A DNA stretch of 64,000 bases from Nephrocerus scutellatus. Taxonomy: Eukaryota > Arthropoda > Insecta > Diptera > Pipunculidae. The notes below the pieces were generated by a model, which saw only the letters and a program-made list of their open reading frames with translations, was not told the origin of the DNA and ran no database searches. The DNA is taken from contig OX352766.1 of NCBI GenBank assembly GCA_947095585.1, positions 19,520,939-19,584,938 of the forward strand, in the 5' to 3' direction. The position numbers and the translations under genes were made by a program. This document shows positions 40,387 to 56,024 of this stretch, in pieces (the stretch's first letter is position 1; each line of letters opens with the position of its first letter).

Positions 40387-41488
40387 GAAATTACTCTCTT
40401 CTGAGACAGCAGTTGGCCTCTGATTGAATGTTAATTGTTGAATAATTTTGTAAAAAATTGTAGCTTTTGTAATATTTCAATAGTTCGAGAATAACTAATT
40501 TTAATAAAATGAATATGAACGACGATAAATGTGAATTCGCTTTGAGAAATCTTGTGCATTAACTGACTTATACTCTTATAATGTTAATTACAGCATCATT
40601 ATGTTAAAAACAATTTCCTTTTTTAACTTTTTAACCATCTGTATACCGTAAACTTAAAGTTTAAATATTTTTATAATTAATATACTTAAATAGGAAGAAT
40701 AAGCCATAATTCTAATTAATGCGACTTCGTTTTGGGATGGTGTAAATTTTCTTGTGTTTTGAATGAGAGACTTTTGTAATGTTAATTATAGCTTCATTTT
40801 TATACAATTTGAATCTTTTACAATTGTTTAATCATTCGTAGCTAACCGGTAAAATATTGATGTAAACAGTATATTTAAATCACAAGAATAAAAAGATTAT
40901 AATTCTAAAAATGCGTCTTTGTTTTGTGAAGCTCGGTGTTCATTGACTGAGAGACTGGCATTTTTATAATGTTAAATTTAGCTTCATTTTTATATAAAAA
41001 ATTATCTTTTATAATTTTTTCCTTATTTATATATAGTAAACTATCAGTAAAAAGGGATGTATATAGTTAATATATGTATATAATATGAATAAAACGATTA
41101 TAAATCCAAAAGATGGGATTTCGTTTTGTGAAAATCTGTGTTTAAAATGATTTTTTTTAGAAGATTATTACTTAAATATATTAAAGCTAATATCTGCAAT
41201 ACAAGGAAATATTGTCTAATTTAAATAACAAAAAATAAATTACTGTAATACTTTTTATTATAATTAAAAAAAGGAAAAACAGTTCAAACTTTTGTGCACA
41301 AAATACCAAATGACACTGAAATGAAAATTTCTTAATATAGTCTTCTCTAGGCGATTCTCAACTTATCAAGTACGGTATACCATACGCCATATTGATATTA
41401 AAAAATTTAAAACTTAAATCTTGGCGATCGTGCTGTTTGCTAGTTATTAGATATACGGAAATCGTGTTTTTTTTTTCAAGAATTAAAA
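40387..41488. repeat. Diverged tandem repeats upstream of H1, U4
   Basis: Three-block array as in U3. A GAATAAGCCATAA variant near 40697 is shared with U5 only, which links these two units as close relatives. Confidence 0.65.
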
Positions 41489-42181
41489 ATGTCTGATACT
41501 GTTGTAGCCGCTTCCCCTGTCGCAGTTGCCGTTGGCGCTGAGAAAAAAGTTGTCAAGAAGACTGCTGGTGCTGCCAAGAAACCGTCAGCGACACCGGCTC
41601 ATCCGCCAACTCAAGAAATGGTCGATGCATCGATTAAGACTCTTAAGGAACGTGGTGGCTCATCACTTTTGGCTATTAAGAAATATATTGCTGCCACATA
41701 CAAGGTTGATGTCCAAAAATTAGCTCCTTTCATTAAAAAGTATTTGAAAAATGGCGTTGTCAGTGGAAAATTGATCCAAACCAAAGGTAAGGGTGCCTCT
41801 GGCTCGTTTAAATTATCAGCTGCTGCTAGTAAGGAACCTAAAGCGCCAAAGGCAAAATCCTCTGAGAAGAAGAAGGCAGTCACCGCAGCGAAAAAGAAGC
41901 CAGCAACAGCAGTCAAAAAAGTTACTGCCTCATCTGGCGAGAAGAAAGTGAAAAAATCTGCAGCTACTAAAAAAGTGGTAGAGAAGAAAAAAACTGAAAA
42001 AGCTAAAGCTAAAAACATTAAGAAGGCAGGTGGTGCTGTTAAGGCTAAAACACCGAAACCAAAAGCTACTGCTTCAAGTGTTAAGGCAAAGGCTGCTGCT
42101 AAACCAAAAGCTGTTATCGCTCCTGCAGTTAAACCGAAAAAAGTCGCTTCAGCAGCGAAGAAAGCAGCACCTAAAAAGTAA
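41489..42181 (+). CDS. H1: Linker histone H1 (U4)
   Basis: 230 residues, consensus protein (A29, P120). The leader and stem-loop are intact. Confidence 0.97.
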   Translation: MSDTVVAASPVAVAVGAEKKVVKKTAGAAKKPSATPAHPPTQEMVDASIKTLKERGGSSLLAIKKYIAATYKVDVQKLAPFIKKYLKNGVVSGKLIQTKGKGASGSFKLSAAASKEPKAPKAKSSEKKKAVTAAKKKPATAVKKVTASSGEKKVKKSAATKKVVEKKKTEKAKAKNIKKAGGAVKAKTPKPKATASSVKAKAAAKPKAVIAPAVKPKKVASAAKKAAPKK

Positions 42182-42245
42182 ATTGTTCACTTTTTGGTTT
42201 TCAAGACGGTCAGGAAATAATCGTTTTGAAGTTAAAATAACAAAA

Positions 42246-42261
42246 AGCCCTTTTCAGGGCT
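42246..42261 (+). terminator. Histone 3' stem-loop of H1, U4
   Basis: AGCCCTTTTCAGGGCT. Confidence 0.94.
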
Positions 42262-42417
42262 ACCAAAACTTTAACCAAAGAGAAAAATAAGTTTCAATAG
42301 ACTGAATTTCTTTATTTTACATGACATTGACATAACATAGACAACTAGGTATTTCTTTTCTAATAGGCCACATCTCATAAAAATCAACAATTTGACGTAT
42401 TTTGCATTTAAACAGGA

Positions 42418-42552
42418 AAGCCGTCAGACTTAATGACTGATTAACAAATAAATTGTGATGATAAATAATAATGCTGATTTTTTAATGAGATATTTTTTTT
42501 TTAACAAAAATGATAAAAAATTATTTGTTAATCAGTTATTGTCTGACGGTTT
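42418..42552. repeat. Imperfect inverted repeat in H1-H3 spacer, U4
   Basis: Same arms as in U1. The rest of 42262-42847 shows no gene. Confidence 0.72.
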
Positions 42553-42847
42553 AGCATATTAAGGTGTTTTAATGCTATATATATAGCCAAACAAAAACAT
42601 TTTTTCTGAAAAATTCTGAACGAATAAAAATTTACCTTGAGCAGAGCTAGCTGAAGCTACTGATTATATGGCAATCAGAATACTACAGTAGGAAAAATGA
42701 AAAATTAAAAAAAAACGAAAAGTTCATCCATATACAGATTTTGTGACACCTCAATTACGAGTAGCGAGTAATCTAATAAAATAATTAGTAAATAATATGT
42801 TTATTTAAAACTAAGATGATATCTTCCCTTTATAAATTATATTTTGT

Positions 42848-42863
42848 GGTCCTGAAAAGGACC
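42848..42863 (-). terminator. Histone 3' stem-loop of H3, U4
   Basis: Reverse-strand GGTCCTTTTCAGGACC. Confidence 0.94.
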
Positions 42864-42937
42864 GATTTTATTTAATTTTTTTTATCACCAGTCAATTATG
42901 CAGATGTAATGTATTAACTAGCAACATAATTGCTATT

Positions 42938-43971
<1,034 letters not shown>

Positions 43972-44013
43972 ATTCTATTCAATCATTTGCGTTCTATCAG
44001 TAAAATATCAATC

Positions 44014-44029
44014 GGTCCTTTTCAGGACC
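44014..44029 (+). terminator. Histone 3' stem-loop of H4, U5
   Basis: GGTCCTTTTCAGGACC. Confidence 0.95.
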
Positions 44030-44612
44030 ACAAAATAAATTCATAAAGAAGATACTTTTTAGGTTTCAATAGTTTTTTAAAAATGTCCGTATAGAATTAT
44101 TATTTATTATAATTGAAATTTTTACTTTGGCTTTTTGCAACACTTGAGAAAAATTTAAAAAATTCATAATGAAATGTGGACGTTCTCTGTCTGCCATATT
44201 GCTGTTCTCCTCTTTCAATGTGTCGTCGCCCAATCAAAATTTAAGTATTCCTTTGTTATTAATTAAAACTCGTGTTGCTAAGCTACGCAATTTCTATAAT
44301 CAAGCAATTAGATTAAATTTAATAATAATATCGTATATTATCATGGTTGTGAAACAGTTTTCGCTGTAAAATGCTAAGTTGCTGTGTGCTGACCACAAAA
44401 CTAATATTATAATCTAATCACCACACCAAACTCAATATTTCAACCAATTGCACAAAAATAATATCGTATACACTAGTGTTGTGAAAAGTAAATTAGTAGT
44501 TGAATTTGTAATGATAATTTCTTTAAATTAGTAACCTTTATTTCTTTTATGTTTTGTAATTCTATTCTTTTTGATATTAATAAAAGTTATCCCTTCTCAT
44601 AAGAAAATTTGT
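44030..44612. other. H4-H2A convergent spacer, U5
   Basis: AT-rich, no supported gene. Confidence 0.7.
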
Positions 44613-44628
44613 CGTCCTGAAAAGGACG
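44613..44628 (-). terminator. Histone 3' stem-loop of H2A, U5
   Basis: Reverse-strand CGTCCTTTTCAGGACG. Confidence 0.92.
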
Positions 44629-44671
44629 GTTTTTTTAGTAATTTGTTCGTTTCTCTTTTGCGCACAGAAAT

Positions 44672-44995
<324 letters not shown>

Positions 44996-45006
44996 CTAAA
45001 AATACA

Positions 45007-45038
45007 TATAATCATGGCATGTTTGAGTTTTAGTCATA
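45007..45038 (+). promoter_or_regulatory. H2B core promoter, U5
   Basis: TATAATC at 45007 and a TAGTCATAG start-site candidate, unchanged although the H2B frame below is broken. Confidence 0.62.
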
Positions 45039-45132
45039 GTTATTGTGGAATCGGTGTAGTGAACAACTGTGGCGAGTTTGTAGTTATTGGTTATTCTATT
45101 CTATTTGTTGAGAGTTGAGTTAAATTTTCATA

Positions 45133-45463
<331 letters not shown>

Positions 45464-45514
45464 ATTTCGGCGTCATCTTATCTTTGTCTTTTTTAAGACA
45501 CCACCAAATAAGAA

Positions 45515-45530
45515 GGCCCTTTTCAGGGCC
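45515..45530 (+). terminator. Histone 3' stem-loop of H2B, U5
   Basis: GGCCCTTTTCAGGGCC; the flank has one change (AGAAGG for AAAAGG). Confidence 0.93.
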
Positions 45531-46414
45531 ACAAAATGATTCAACAAACAATATGTAACTCGAACGCAATTTAATTAGTATATTTATGTACTAATTGTTA
45601 TCAACTAAAAACTTCAATATAATGTACCTACCTACATACAAAACATAATAAAATAAAATTGGAAAACCTCATAAAGACTACGTTAGTTAGTGTATGGTGT
45701 CATCTTAAATGAAAATGATTATGGCTTCATATAAATTCTGTACTCTTGGTACGGTACTGCTGCTATAGCTTCGTAAAAATTTGGTACAATGAGATTGAAC
45801 ATGTTTATTAGTCACATTAGGTGTGTGGTACAAAGATAAATAATAATTGAAAAAACCTCTAAAGTCTACTGTTCAAACCACAATCATATAAAAAAATTCT
45901 GAAGGGTACTGACAAATTTGAAAATTCTTATTAGAAATGTATATATTCCAGTTGGAATTGGTACGATTGTCTGTAGCTATGTATTTTGCATTAAAACAGC
46001 TAAACCGTCAGACAATGACTGATTAACAAATAATGTTAAGCAATTATGCCCATTTCATAATGTAATATTTATAAACAAAACTAATTTAATAAAAAAAATG
46101 CAGTTTTACCAGTTTTTTTTCTTTTTCTGATGGTCCTTATGGTGTTTTTTGAGACTTTTGAGGGTATTTTGGGAGTCTTCTGGGCATCTTTTGGAAGTGT
46201 TTTAGAGGTCTATTTTTTGTTTTGAAACGACAAAGAATTATAACTTCTAACGCGCGTACATAAGCACACGCGTCCACTTTTTTATGTTATGCTGTTATCA
46301 GTCAATATATGGAGATGCAGTGTATTAACCAGCATCATAATCTATTTTAAGGACGTTTTTCTTTTTTATAATATAATTGTGTAACCTAATGAAAATGTTT
46401 GTCATTCATACATA
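45531..46414. other. H2B-H1 spacer, left part, U5
   Basis: Same content as in other units up to the first copy of the relic 5' end. No gene is seen. Confidence 0.62.
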
Positions 46415-46764
46415 GAGTCATAATCGAGCGCTCAACACGAGCACACGCAGATCACGCATAATATCGTCTAGCTACCTGCTAACCGATTAAAAAAAACCCC
46501 AAAACCAAAAGCGAGCACGTCCACTTTTTTATGTTATGCTGTTATCAGTCAATATATGGAGATGCAGTGTATTAACCAGCATCATAATCTATTTTAAGGA
46601 CGTTTTTCTTTTTTATAATATAATTGTGTAACCTAATGAAAATGTTTGTCATTCATACATAGAGTCATAATCGAGCGCTCATCACGAGCACACGCAGATC
46701 ACGCATAATATCGTCTAGCTACCTGCTAACCGATTAAAAAAAACCCCAAAACCAAAAGCGAGCA
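46271..46764. repeat. 247-bp direct duplication, U5
   Basis: 46271-46517 is repeated as 46518-46764, beginning CGTCCACTTTTTTATG. The unit duplicated covers the H3-end-like segment and the first bases of the retrotransposon relic, so this unit has two relic 5' ends (46415 and 46662). The two copies are nearly identical (one CTCATCACG for CTCAACACG), so it is recent. A short CACG homology lies at the junction. Confidence 0.92.
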
Positions 46765-48321
46765 TTTCGCTACCTGCTACTTTTTTATTTTTTATTATTT
46801 CACTAATTATTTTTTAATTTCAAAAATATTTTTTTTCCGGTTATTAGCAATTTATTTTCAGAAAAGAGTTTCCTTTCGATCAGCTCTATGAAATAGGGAA
46901 AAAAGCAAAAACTAAGGAAAAAGTCAACGAGGTCTTATCCTTCATTAAGCAACAAGTCACCAAAGATGGTGGGGATTTCCTCTTGTCGTTGTACCAAAGG
47001 CTAGATGAAGTGAACCAGCTGTGCGATTCAGCGACTTCAGAGGAGGAAAATATGAGTGCTGTCGAGGAATCGGATACTGAAGCGTCCGAATCCAGCAGCG
47101 AAGGAGAGGATAATTCTAGCGACGAAGATAGTCGCAAGGAACGATCATCTCCCGAAACCATGCCAGTAAAGGCAAAAAGAAGATTGTCTGCCAGTTCCAG
47201 ACCATCATCACCACCAACTTCATCTCCGCCTGGAGTAGCCATAATGTCAGGATTGCGCCAAAACCAATTGTTGTGGAGAAAACAACAAAACCAAAAGAGG
47301 TGCAACGTAAAACTGTGCAGGCATCACAACCAACCGCTCAAGGAAACATAATCACACAGAGTACTGGAGCAGCAACAAAACCATTTGCTATGCCACCAAT
47401 AGTCTGCTTCAGACTGAACGTCGCTGAACTCTCAAAGTTCACGAAGAGTGCCAATTTTAGTTGCAGAATTCGCAACATCAATAGCAGCAAATCGGTCGTT
47501 ACAGCCATGAACAAAGACGGCCACCAGCGAATTCGGTCTTTCCTACAGTCGGGAAAGACCAAACGGCTCTAGAACATCAAACCAGGTCCTGATGATTTTA
47601 AGAAGCTGAACTCTCTGGTCGGAAAGCGTATTTCTATTCCAGAGAGTATCACGTTTGCAGATAAAGTAGCATCCAGTCCTGTTGAAAAAGCCGAAGCCTT
47701 TGCCTGCCATTTTGAAAGGAGCTTTACGGACCGACCACCAACGCATCTTCCAGATTTTTTGGAAGAGGTGGAAAGTCTTGTGGAAGACGCCACTTCTGCA
47801 AGTAATCCTGTAGTGCGGTTAAGTGAAGAAAACCCCGCTAACGCACCCGTAGAAGTGGATATGTTTACCTGAACAGCTGTTGTCAGTAATTTAATTATGA
47901 GTGGAAACTCAAAAAAATCATCGGGCATTGACGGGATTTCTAACTTTTTGCTTAAAAAGTTACCGGGTATGGCAATCTTGATGTTAACCATCATTTTCAA
48001 CAATTGCCTTAACAATGGTTAGTTTCCAGACAACTGAAAGGTGGCCAAAGTAATACCCAATATTCGGAGTCGTTGATCCGTAAAAAGATCAATATACGTT
48101 TTGTTCGGAAGAAGCCTTATTCCTTCCTTTTAATTCGGTTTCCGAGAGAAGCACTTTACGATGCACCCTCTGCTGTAACTTCACTGTAATGTCACTCGAG
48201 GACTGAACGTTAAAAGCAGTACAGTAGCCTGTTTGCTAGACATCGAAAAAGCCTTCGATAGTGTATGGATCAACGGGCTACTGTTCAAACTTATTAGATT
48301 TGGTTTCCCCAATTATATTGT
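46662..48321 (+). mobile_element. Old internally deleted Jockey-clade relic, U5
   Basis: Same structure as the U1 relic, preceded by a duplicated fragment of its own 5' end starting at 46415. Confidence 0.88.
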
Positions 48322-49423
48322 GAAATTACTCTCTTCTGAGACAGCAGTTGGCCTCTGATTGAATGTTAATTGTTGAATAATTTTGTAAAAAATTGTAGCT
48401 TTTGTAATATTTCAATAGTTCGAGAATAACTAATTTTAATAAAATGAATATGAACGACGATAAATGTGAATTCGCTTTGAGAAATCTTGTGCATTAACTG
48501 ACTTATACTCTTATAATGTTAATTACAGCATCATTATGTTAAAAACAATTTCCTTTTTTAACTTTTTAACCATCTGTATACCGTAAACTTAAAGTTTAAA
48601 TATTTTTATAATTAATATACTTAAATAGGAAGAATAAGCCATAATTCTAATTAATGCGACTTCGTTTTGGGATGGTGTAAATTTTCTTGTGTTTTGAATG
48701 AGAGACTTTTGTAATGTTAATTATAGCTTCATTTTTATACAATTTGAATCTTTTACAATTGTTTAATCATTCGTAGCTAACCGGTAAAATATTGATGTAA
48801 ACAGTATATTTAAATCACAAGAATAAAAAGATTATAATTCTAAAAATGCGTCTTTGTTTTGTGAAGCTCGGTGTTCATTGACTGAGAGACTGGCATTTTT
48901 ATAATGTTAAATTTAGCTTCATTTTTATATAAAAAATTATCTTTTATAATTTTTTCCTTATTTATATATAGTAAACTATCAGTAAAAAGGGATGTATATA
49001 GTTAATATATGTATATAATATGAATAAAACGATTATAAATCCAAAAGATGGGATTTCGTTTTGTGAAAATCTGTGTTTAAAATGATTTTTTTTAGAAGAT
49101 TATTACTTAAATATATTAAAGCTAATATCTGCAATACAAGGAAATATTGTCTAATTTAAATAACAAAAAATAAATTACTGTAATACTTTTTATTATAATT
49201 AAAAAAAGGAAAAACAGTTCAAACTTTTGTGCACAAAATACCAAATGACACTGAAATGAAAATTTCTTAATATAGTCTTCTCTAGGCGATTCTCAACTTT
49301 TCAAGTACGGTATACTATACGCCATATTGATATTAAAAAATTTAAAACTTAAATCTTGGCGATCGTGCTGTTTGCTAGTTATTAGATATACGGAAATCGT
49401 GTTTTTTTTTTCAAGAATTAAAA
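48322..49423. repeat. Diverged tandem repeats upstream of H1, U5
   Basis: Three-block array, with the GAATAAGCCATAA variant shared with U4. The H1 promoter region has no clear TATA box. Confidence 0.65.
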
Positions 49424-50116
49424 ATGTCTGATACTGTTGTAGCCGCTTCCCCTGTCGCAGTTGCCGTTGGCGCTGAGAAAAAAGTTGTCAAGAAGACTGC
49501 TGGTGCTGCCAAGAAACCGTCAGCGACACCGGCTCATCCGCCAACTCAAGAAATGGTCGATGCATCGATTAAGACTCTTAAGGAACGTGGTGGCTCATCA
49601 CTTTTGGCTATTAAGAAATATATTGCTGCCACATACAAGGTTGATGTCCAAAAATTAGCTCCTTTCATTAAAAAGTATTTGAAAAATGGCGTTGTCAGTG
49701 GAAAATTGATCCAAACCAAAGGTAAGGGTGCCTCTGGCTCGTTTAAATTATCAGCTGCTGCTAGTAAGGAACCTAAAGCGCCAAAGGCAAAATCCTCTGA
49801 GAAGAAGAAGGCAGTCACCGCAGCGAAAAAGAAGCCAGCAACAGCAGTCAAAAAAGTTACTGCCTCATCTGGCGAGAAGAAAGTGAAAAAATCTGCAGCT
49901 ACTAAAAAAGTGGTAGAGAAGAAAAAAACTGAAAAAGCTAAAGCTAAAAACATTAAGAAGGCAGGTGGAGCTGTTAAGGCTAAAACACCGAAACCAAAAG
50001 CTACTGCTTCAAGTGTTAAGGCAAAGGCTGCTGCTAAACCAAAAGCTGTTATCGCTCCTGCAGTTAAACCGAAAAAAGTCGCTTCAGCAGCGAAGAAAGC
50101 AGCACCTAAAAAGTAA
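49424..50116 (+). CDS. H1: Linker histone H1 (U5)
   Basis: 230 residues, consensus protein. It has a silent GGA for GGT in the C-tail (AGGAVKAKT) that is shared with U6. Confidence 0.97.
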   Translation: MSDTVVAASPVAVAVGAEKKVVKKTAGAAKKPSATPAHPPTQEMVDASIKTLKERGGSSLLAIKKYIAATYKVDVQKLAPFIKKYLKNGVVSGKLIQTKGKGASGSFKLSAAASKEPKAPKAKSSEKKKAVTAAKKKPATAVKKVTASSGEKKVKKSAATKKVVEKKKTEKAKAKNIKKAGGAVKAKTPKPKATASSVKAKAAAKPKAVIAPAVKPKKVASAAKKAAPKK

Positions 50117-50180
50117 ATTGTTCACTTTTTGGTTTTCAAGACGGTCAGGAAATAATCGTTTTGAAGTTAAAATAACAAAA

Positions 50181-50196
50181 AGCCCTTTTCAGGGCT
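50181..50196 (+). terminator. Histone 3' stem-loop of H1, U5
   Basis: AGCCCTTTTCAGGGCT. Confidence 0.94.
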
Positions 50197-50352
50197 ACCA
50201 AAACTTTAACCAAAGAGAAAAATAAGTTTCAATAGACTGAATTTCTTTATTTTACATGACATTGACATAACATAGACAACTAGGTATTTCTTTTCTAATA
50301 GGCCACATCTCATAAAAATCAACAATTTGACGTATTTTGCATTTAAACAGGA

Positions 50353-50487
50353 AAGCCGTCAGACTTAATGACTGATTAACAAATAAATTGTGATGATAAA
50401 TAATAATGCTGATTTTTTAATGAGATATTTTTTTTTTAACAAAAATGATAAAAAATTATTTGTTAATCAGTTATTGTCTGACGGTTT
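50353..50487. repeat. Imperfect inverted repeat in H1-H3 spacer, U5
   Basis: Same arms as in U1. No gene is seen in 50197-50782. Confidence 0.72.
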
Positions 50488-50782
50488 AGCATATTAAGGT
50501 GTTTTAATGCTATATATAAAGCCAAACAAAAACATTTTTTCTGAAAAATTCTGAACGAATAAAAATTTACCTTGAGCAGAGCTAGCTGAAGCTACTGATT
50601 ATATGGCAATCAGAATACTACAGTAGGAAAAATGAAAAATTAAAAAAAAACGAAAAGTTCATCCATATACAGATTTTGTGACACCTCAATTACGAGTAGC
50701 GAGTAATCTAATAAAATAATTAGTAAATAATATGTTTATTTAAAACTAAGATGATATCTTCCCTTTATAAATTATATTTTGT

Positions 50783-50798
50783 GGTCCTGAAAAGGACC
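50783..50798 (-). terminator. Histone 3' stem-loop of H3, U5
   Basis: Reverse-strand GGTCCTTTTCAGGACC. Confidence 0.93.
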
Positions 50799-50872
50799 GA
50801 TTTTATTTAATTTTTTTTATCACCAGTCAATTATGCAGATGTAATGTATTAACTAGCAACATAATTGCCATT

Positions 50873-51886
<1,014 letters not shown>

Positions 51887-51928
51887 ATTCTATTCAATCA
51901 TTTGCGTTCTATCAGTAAAATATCAATC

Positions 51929-51944
51929 GGTCCTTTTCAGGACC
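51929..51944 (+). terminator. Histone 3' stem-loop of H4, U6
   Basis: GGTCCTTTTCAGGACC. Confidence 0.95.
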
Positions 51945-52527
51945 ACAAAATAAATTCATAAAGAAGATACTTTTTAGGTTTCAATAGTTTTTTAAAAATG
52001 TCCGTATAGAATTATTATTTATTATAATTGAAATTTTTACTTTGGCTTTTTGCAACACTTGAGAAAAATTTAAAAAATTCATAATGAAATGTGGACGTTC
52101 TCTGTCTGCCATATTGCTGTTCTCCTCTTTCAATGTGTCGTCGCCCAATCAAAATTTAAGTATTCCTTTGTTATTAATTAAAACTCGTGTTGCTAAGCTA
52201 CGCAATTTCTATAATCAAGCAATTAAATTAAATTTAATAATAATATCGTATATTATCATGGTTGTGAAACAGTTTTCGCTGTAAAATGCTAAGTTGCTGT
52301 GTGCTGACCACAAAACTAATATTATAATCTAATCACCACACCAAACTCAATATTTCAACCAATTGCACAAAAATAATATCGTATACACTAGTGTTGTGAA
52401 AAGTAAATTAGTAGTTGAATTTGTAATGATAATTTCTTTAAATTAGTAACCTTTATTTCTTTTATGTTTTGTAATTCTATTCTTTTTGATATTAATAAAA
52501 GTTATCCCTTCTCATAAGAAAATTTGT
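51945..52527. other. H4-H2A convergent spacer, U6
   Basis: AT-rich, no supported gene. Confidence 0.7.
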
Positions 52528-52543
52528 CGTCCTGAAAAGGACG
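52528..52543 (-). terminator. Histone 3' stem-loop of H2A, U6
   Basis: Reverse-strand CGTCCTTTTCAGGACG. Confidence 0.92.
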
Positions 52544-52586
52544 GTTTTTTTAGTAATTTGTTCGTTTCTCTTTTGCGCACAGAAAT

Positions 52587-52910
<324 letters not shown>

Positions 52911-52921
52911 CTAAAAATACA

Positions 52922-52953
52922 TATAATCATGGCATGTTTGAGTTTTAGTCATA
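52922..52953 (+). promoter_or_regulatory. H2B core promoter, U6
   Basis: TATAATC at 52922 with a start-site candidate near 52953. Confidence 0.62.
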
Positions 52954-53047
52954 GTTATTGTGGAATCGGTGTAGTGAACAACTGTGGCGAGTTTGTAGTT
53001 ATTGGTTATTCTATTCTATTTGTTGAGAGTTGAGTTAAATTTTCATA

Positions 53048-53419
53048 ATGCCGCCAAAGACAAATGGAAAAGCAGAAAAGAAAGCTGGAAAGGCCCAGAA
53101 AAATATTACTAAGCCTGGTAAAAAGAACAAGCGCAAGAGGAAGGAAAGCTACGCAATTTACATTTACAAAGTGTTGAAGCAAGTCCATCCAGATACTGGT
53201 ATCTCATCAAAAGCCATGAGTATCATGAACAGTTTTGTCAATGATATTTTTGAACGTATCGCTGCCGAAGCCTCCCGCTTGGCACATTACAACAAACGTT
53301 CGACAATCACAAGTCGGGAAATACAGACTGCTGTTCGTCTTTTACTTCCCGGAGAGTTGGCCAAGCATGCGGTCAGTGAAGGAACAAAGGCTGTTACTAA
53401 ATATACCAGCTCTAAGTAA
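53048..53419 (+). CDS. H2B: Histone H2B (U6), S6N variant
   Basis: 123 residues with Asn in place of Ser6 in the N-tail ([10 protein letters not shown]) and a silent change near the C-terminus (AAGGCT). The fold is unchanged and the protein is likely functional. Confidence 0.97.
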   Translation: MPPKTNGKAEKKAGKAQKNITKPGKKNKRKRKESYAIYIYKVLKQVHPDTGISSKAMSIMNSFVNDIFERIAAEASRLAHYNKRSTITSREIQTAVRLLLPGELAKHAVSEGTKAVTKYTSSK

Positions 53420-53470
53420 ATTTCGGCGTCATCTTATCTTTGTCTTTTTTAAGACACCACCAAATAAAAA

Positions 53471-53486
53471 GGCCCTTTTCAGGGCC
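53471..53486 (+). terminator. Histone 3' stem-loop of H2B, U6
   Basis: GGCCCTTTTCAGGGCC. Confidence 0.95.
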
Positions 53487-54364
53487 ACAAAATGATTCAA
53501 CAAACAATATGTAACTCGAACGCAATTTAATTAGTATATTTATGTACTAATTGTTATCAACTAAAAACTTCAATATAATGTACCTACCTACATACAAAAC
53601 ATAATAAAATAAAATTGGAAAACCTCATAAAGACTACGTTAGTTAGTGTATGGTGTCATCTTAAATGATTATGGCTTCATATAAATTCTGTACTCTTGGT
53701 ACGGTACTGCTGCTATAGCTTCGTAAAAATTTGGTACAATGAGATTGAACATGTTTATTAGTCACATTAGGTGTGTGGTACAAAGATAAATAATAATTGA
53801 AAAAACCTCTAAAGTCTACTGTTCAAACCACAATCATATAAAAAAATTCTGAAGGGTACTGACAAATTTGAAAATTCTTATTAGAAATGTATATATTCCA
53901 GTTGGAATTGGTACGATTGTCTGTAGCTATGTATTTTGCATTAAAACAGCTAAACCGTCAGACAATGACTGATTAACAAATAATGTTAAGCAATTATGCC
54001 CATTTCATAATGTAATATTTATAAACAAAACTAATTTAATAAAAAAAATGCAGTTTTACCAGTTTTTTTTCTTTTTCTGATGGTCCTTATGGTGTTTTTT
54101 GAGACTTTTGAGGGTATTTTGGGAGTCTTCTGGGCATCTTTTGGAAGTGTTTTAGAGGTCTATTTTTTGTTTTGAAACGACAAAGAATTATAACTTCTAA
54201 CGCGCGTACATAAGCACACGCGTCCACTTTTTTATGTTATGCTGTTATCAGTCAATATATGGAGATGCAGTGTATTAACCAGCATCATAATCTATTTTAA
54301 GGACGTTTTTCTTTTTTATAATATAATTGTGTAACCTAATGAAAATGTTTGTCATTCATACATA
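53487..54364. other. H2B-H1 spacer, left part, U6
   Basis: As in the other units, minus 6 bases (AAATGATTATGG for AAATGAAAATGATTATGG near 53665). No gene is seen. Confidence 0.62.
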
Positions 54365-56024
54365 GAGTCATAATCGAGCGCTCAACACGAGCACACGCAG
54401 ATCACGCATAATATCGTCTAGCTACCTGCTAACCGATTAAAAAAAACCCCAAAACCAAAAGCGAGCATTTCGCTACCTGCTACTTTTTTATTTTTTATTA
54501 TTTCACTAATTATTTTTTAATTTCAAAAATATTTTTTTTCCAGTTATTAGCAATTTATTTTCAGAAAAGAGTTTCCTTTCGATCAGCTCTATGAAATAGG
54601 GAAAAAAGCAAAAACTAAGGAAAAAGTCAACGAGGTCTTATCCTTCATTAAGCAACAAGTCACCAAAGATGGTGGGGATTTCCTCTTGTCATTGTACCAA
54701 AGGCTAGATGAAGTGAACCAGCTGTGCGATTCAGCGACTTCAGAGGAGGAAAATATGAGTGCTGTCGAGGAATCGGATACTGAAGCGTCCGAATCCAGCA
54801 GCGAAGGAGAGGATAATTCTAGCGACGAAGATAGTCGCAAGGAACGATCATCTCCCGAAACCATGCCAGTAAAGGCAAAAAGAAGATTGTCTGCCAGTTC
54901 CAGACCATCATCACCACCAACTTCATCTCCGCCTGGAGTAGCCATAATGTCAGGATTGCGCCAAAACCAATTGTTGTGGAGAAAACAACAAAACCAAAAG
55001 AGGTGCAACGTAAAACTGTGCAGGCATCACAACCAACCGCTCAAGGAAACATAATCACACAGAGTACTGGAGCAGCAACAAAACCATTTGCTATGCCACC
55101 AATAGTCTGCTTCAGACTGAACGTCGCTGAACTCTCAAAGTTCACGAAGAGTGCCAATTTTAGTTGCAGAATTCGCAACATCAATAGCAGCAAATCGGTC
55201 GTTACAGCCATGAACAAAGACGGCCACCAGCGAATTCGGTCTTTCCTACAGTCGGGAAAGACCAAACGGCTCTAGAACATCAAACCAGGTCCTGATGATT
55301 TTAAGAAGCTGAACTCTCTGGTCGGAAAGCGTATTTCTATTCCAGAGAGTATCACGTTTGCAGATAAAGTAGCATCCAGTCCTGTTGAAAAAGCCGAAGC
55401 CTTTGCCTGCCATTTTGAAAGGAGCTTTACGGACCGACCACCAACGCATCTTCCAGATTTTTTGGAAGAGGTGGAAAGTCTTGTGGAAGACGCCACTTCT
55501 GCAAGTAATCCTGTAGTGCGGTTAAGTGAAGAAAACCCCGCTAACGCACCCGTAGAAGTGGATATGTTTACCTGAACAGCTGTTGTCAGTAATTTAATTA
55601 TGAGTGGAAACTCAAAAAAATCATCGGGCATTGACGGGATTTCTAACTTTTTGCTTAAAAAGTTACCGGGTATGGCAATCTTGATGTTAACCATCATTTT
55701 CAACAATTGCCTTAACAATGGTTAGTTTCCAGACAACTGAAAGGTGGCCAAAGTAATACCCAATATTCGGAGTCGTTGATCCGTAAAAAGATCAATATAC
55801 GTTTTGTTCGGAAGAAGCCTTATTCCTTCCTTTTAATTCGGTTTCCGAGAGAAGCACTTTACGATGCACCCTCTGCTGTAACTTCACTGTAATGTCACTC
55901 GAGGACTGAACGTTAAAAGCAGTACAGTAGCCTGTTTGCTAGACATCGAAAAAGCCTTCGATAGTGTATGGATCAACGGGCTACTGTTCAAACTTATTAG
56001 ATTTGGTTTCCCCAATTATATTGT
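54365..56024 (+). mobile_element. Old internally deleted Jockey-clade relic, U6
   Basis: Same structure as the U1 relic. Confidence 0.88.
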
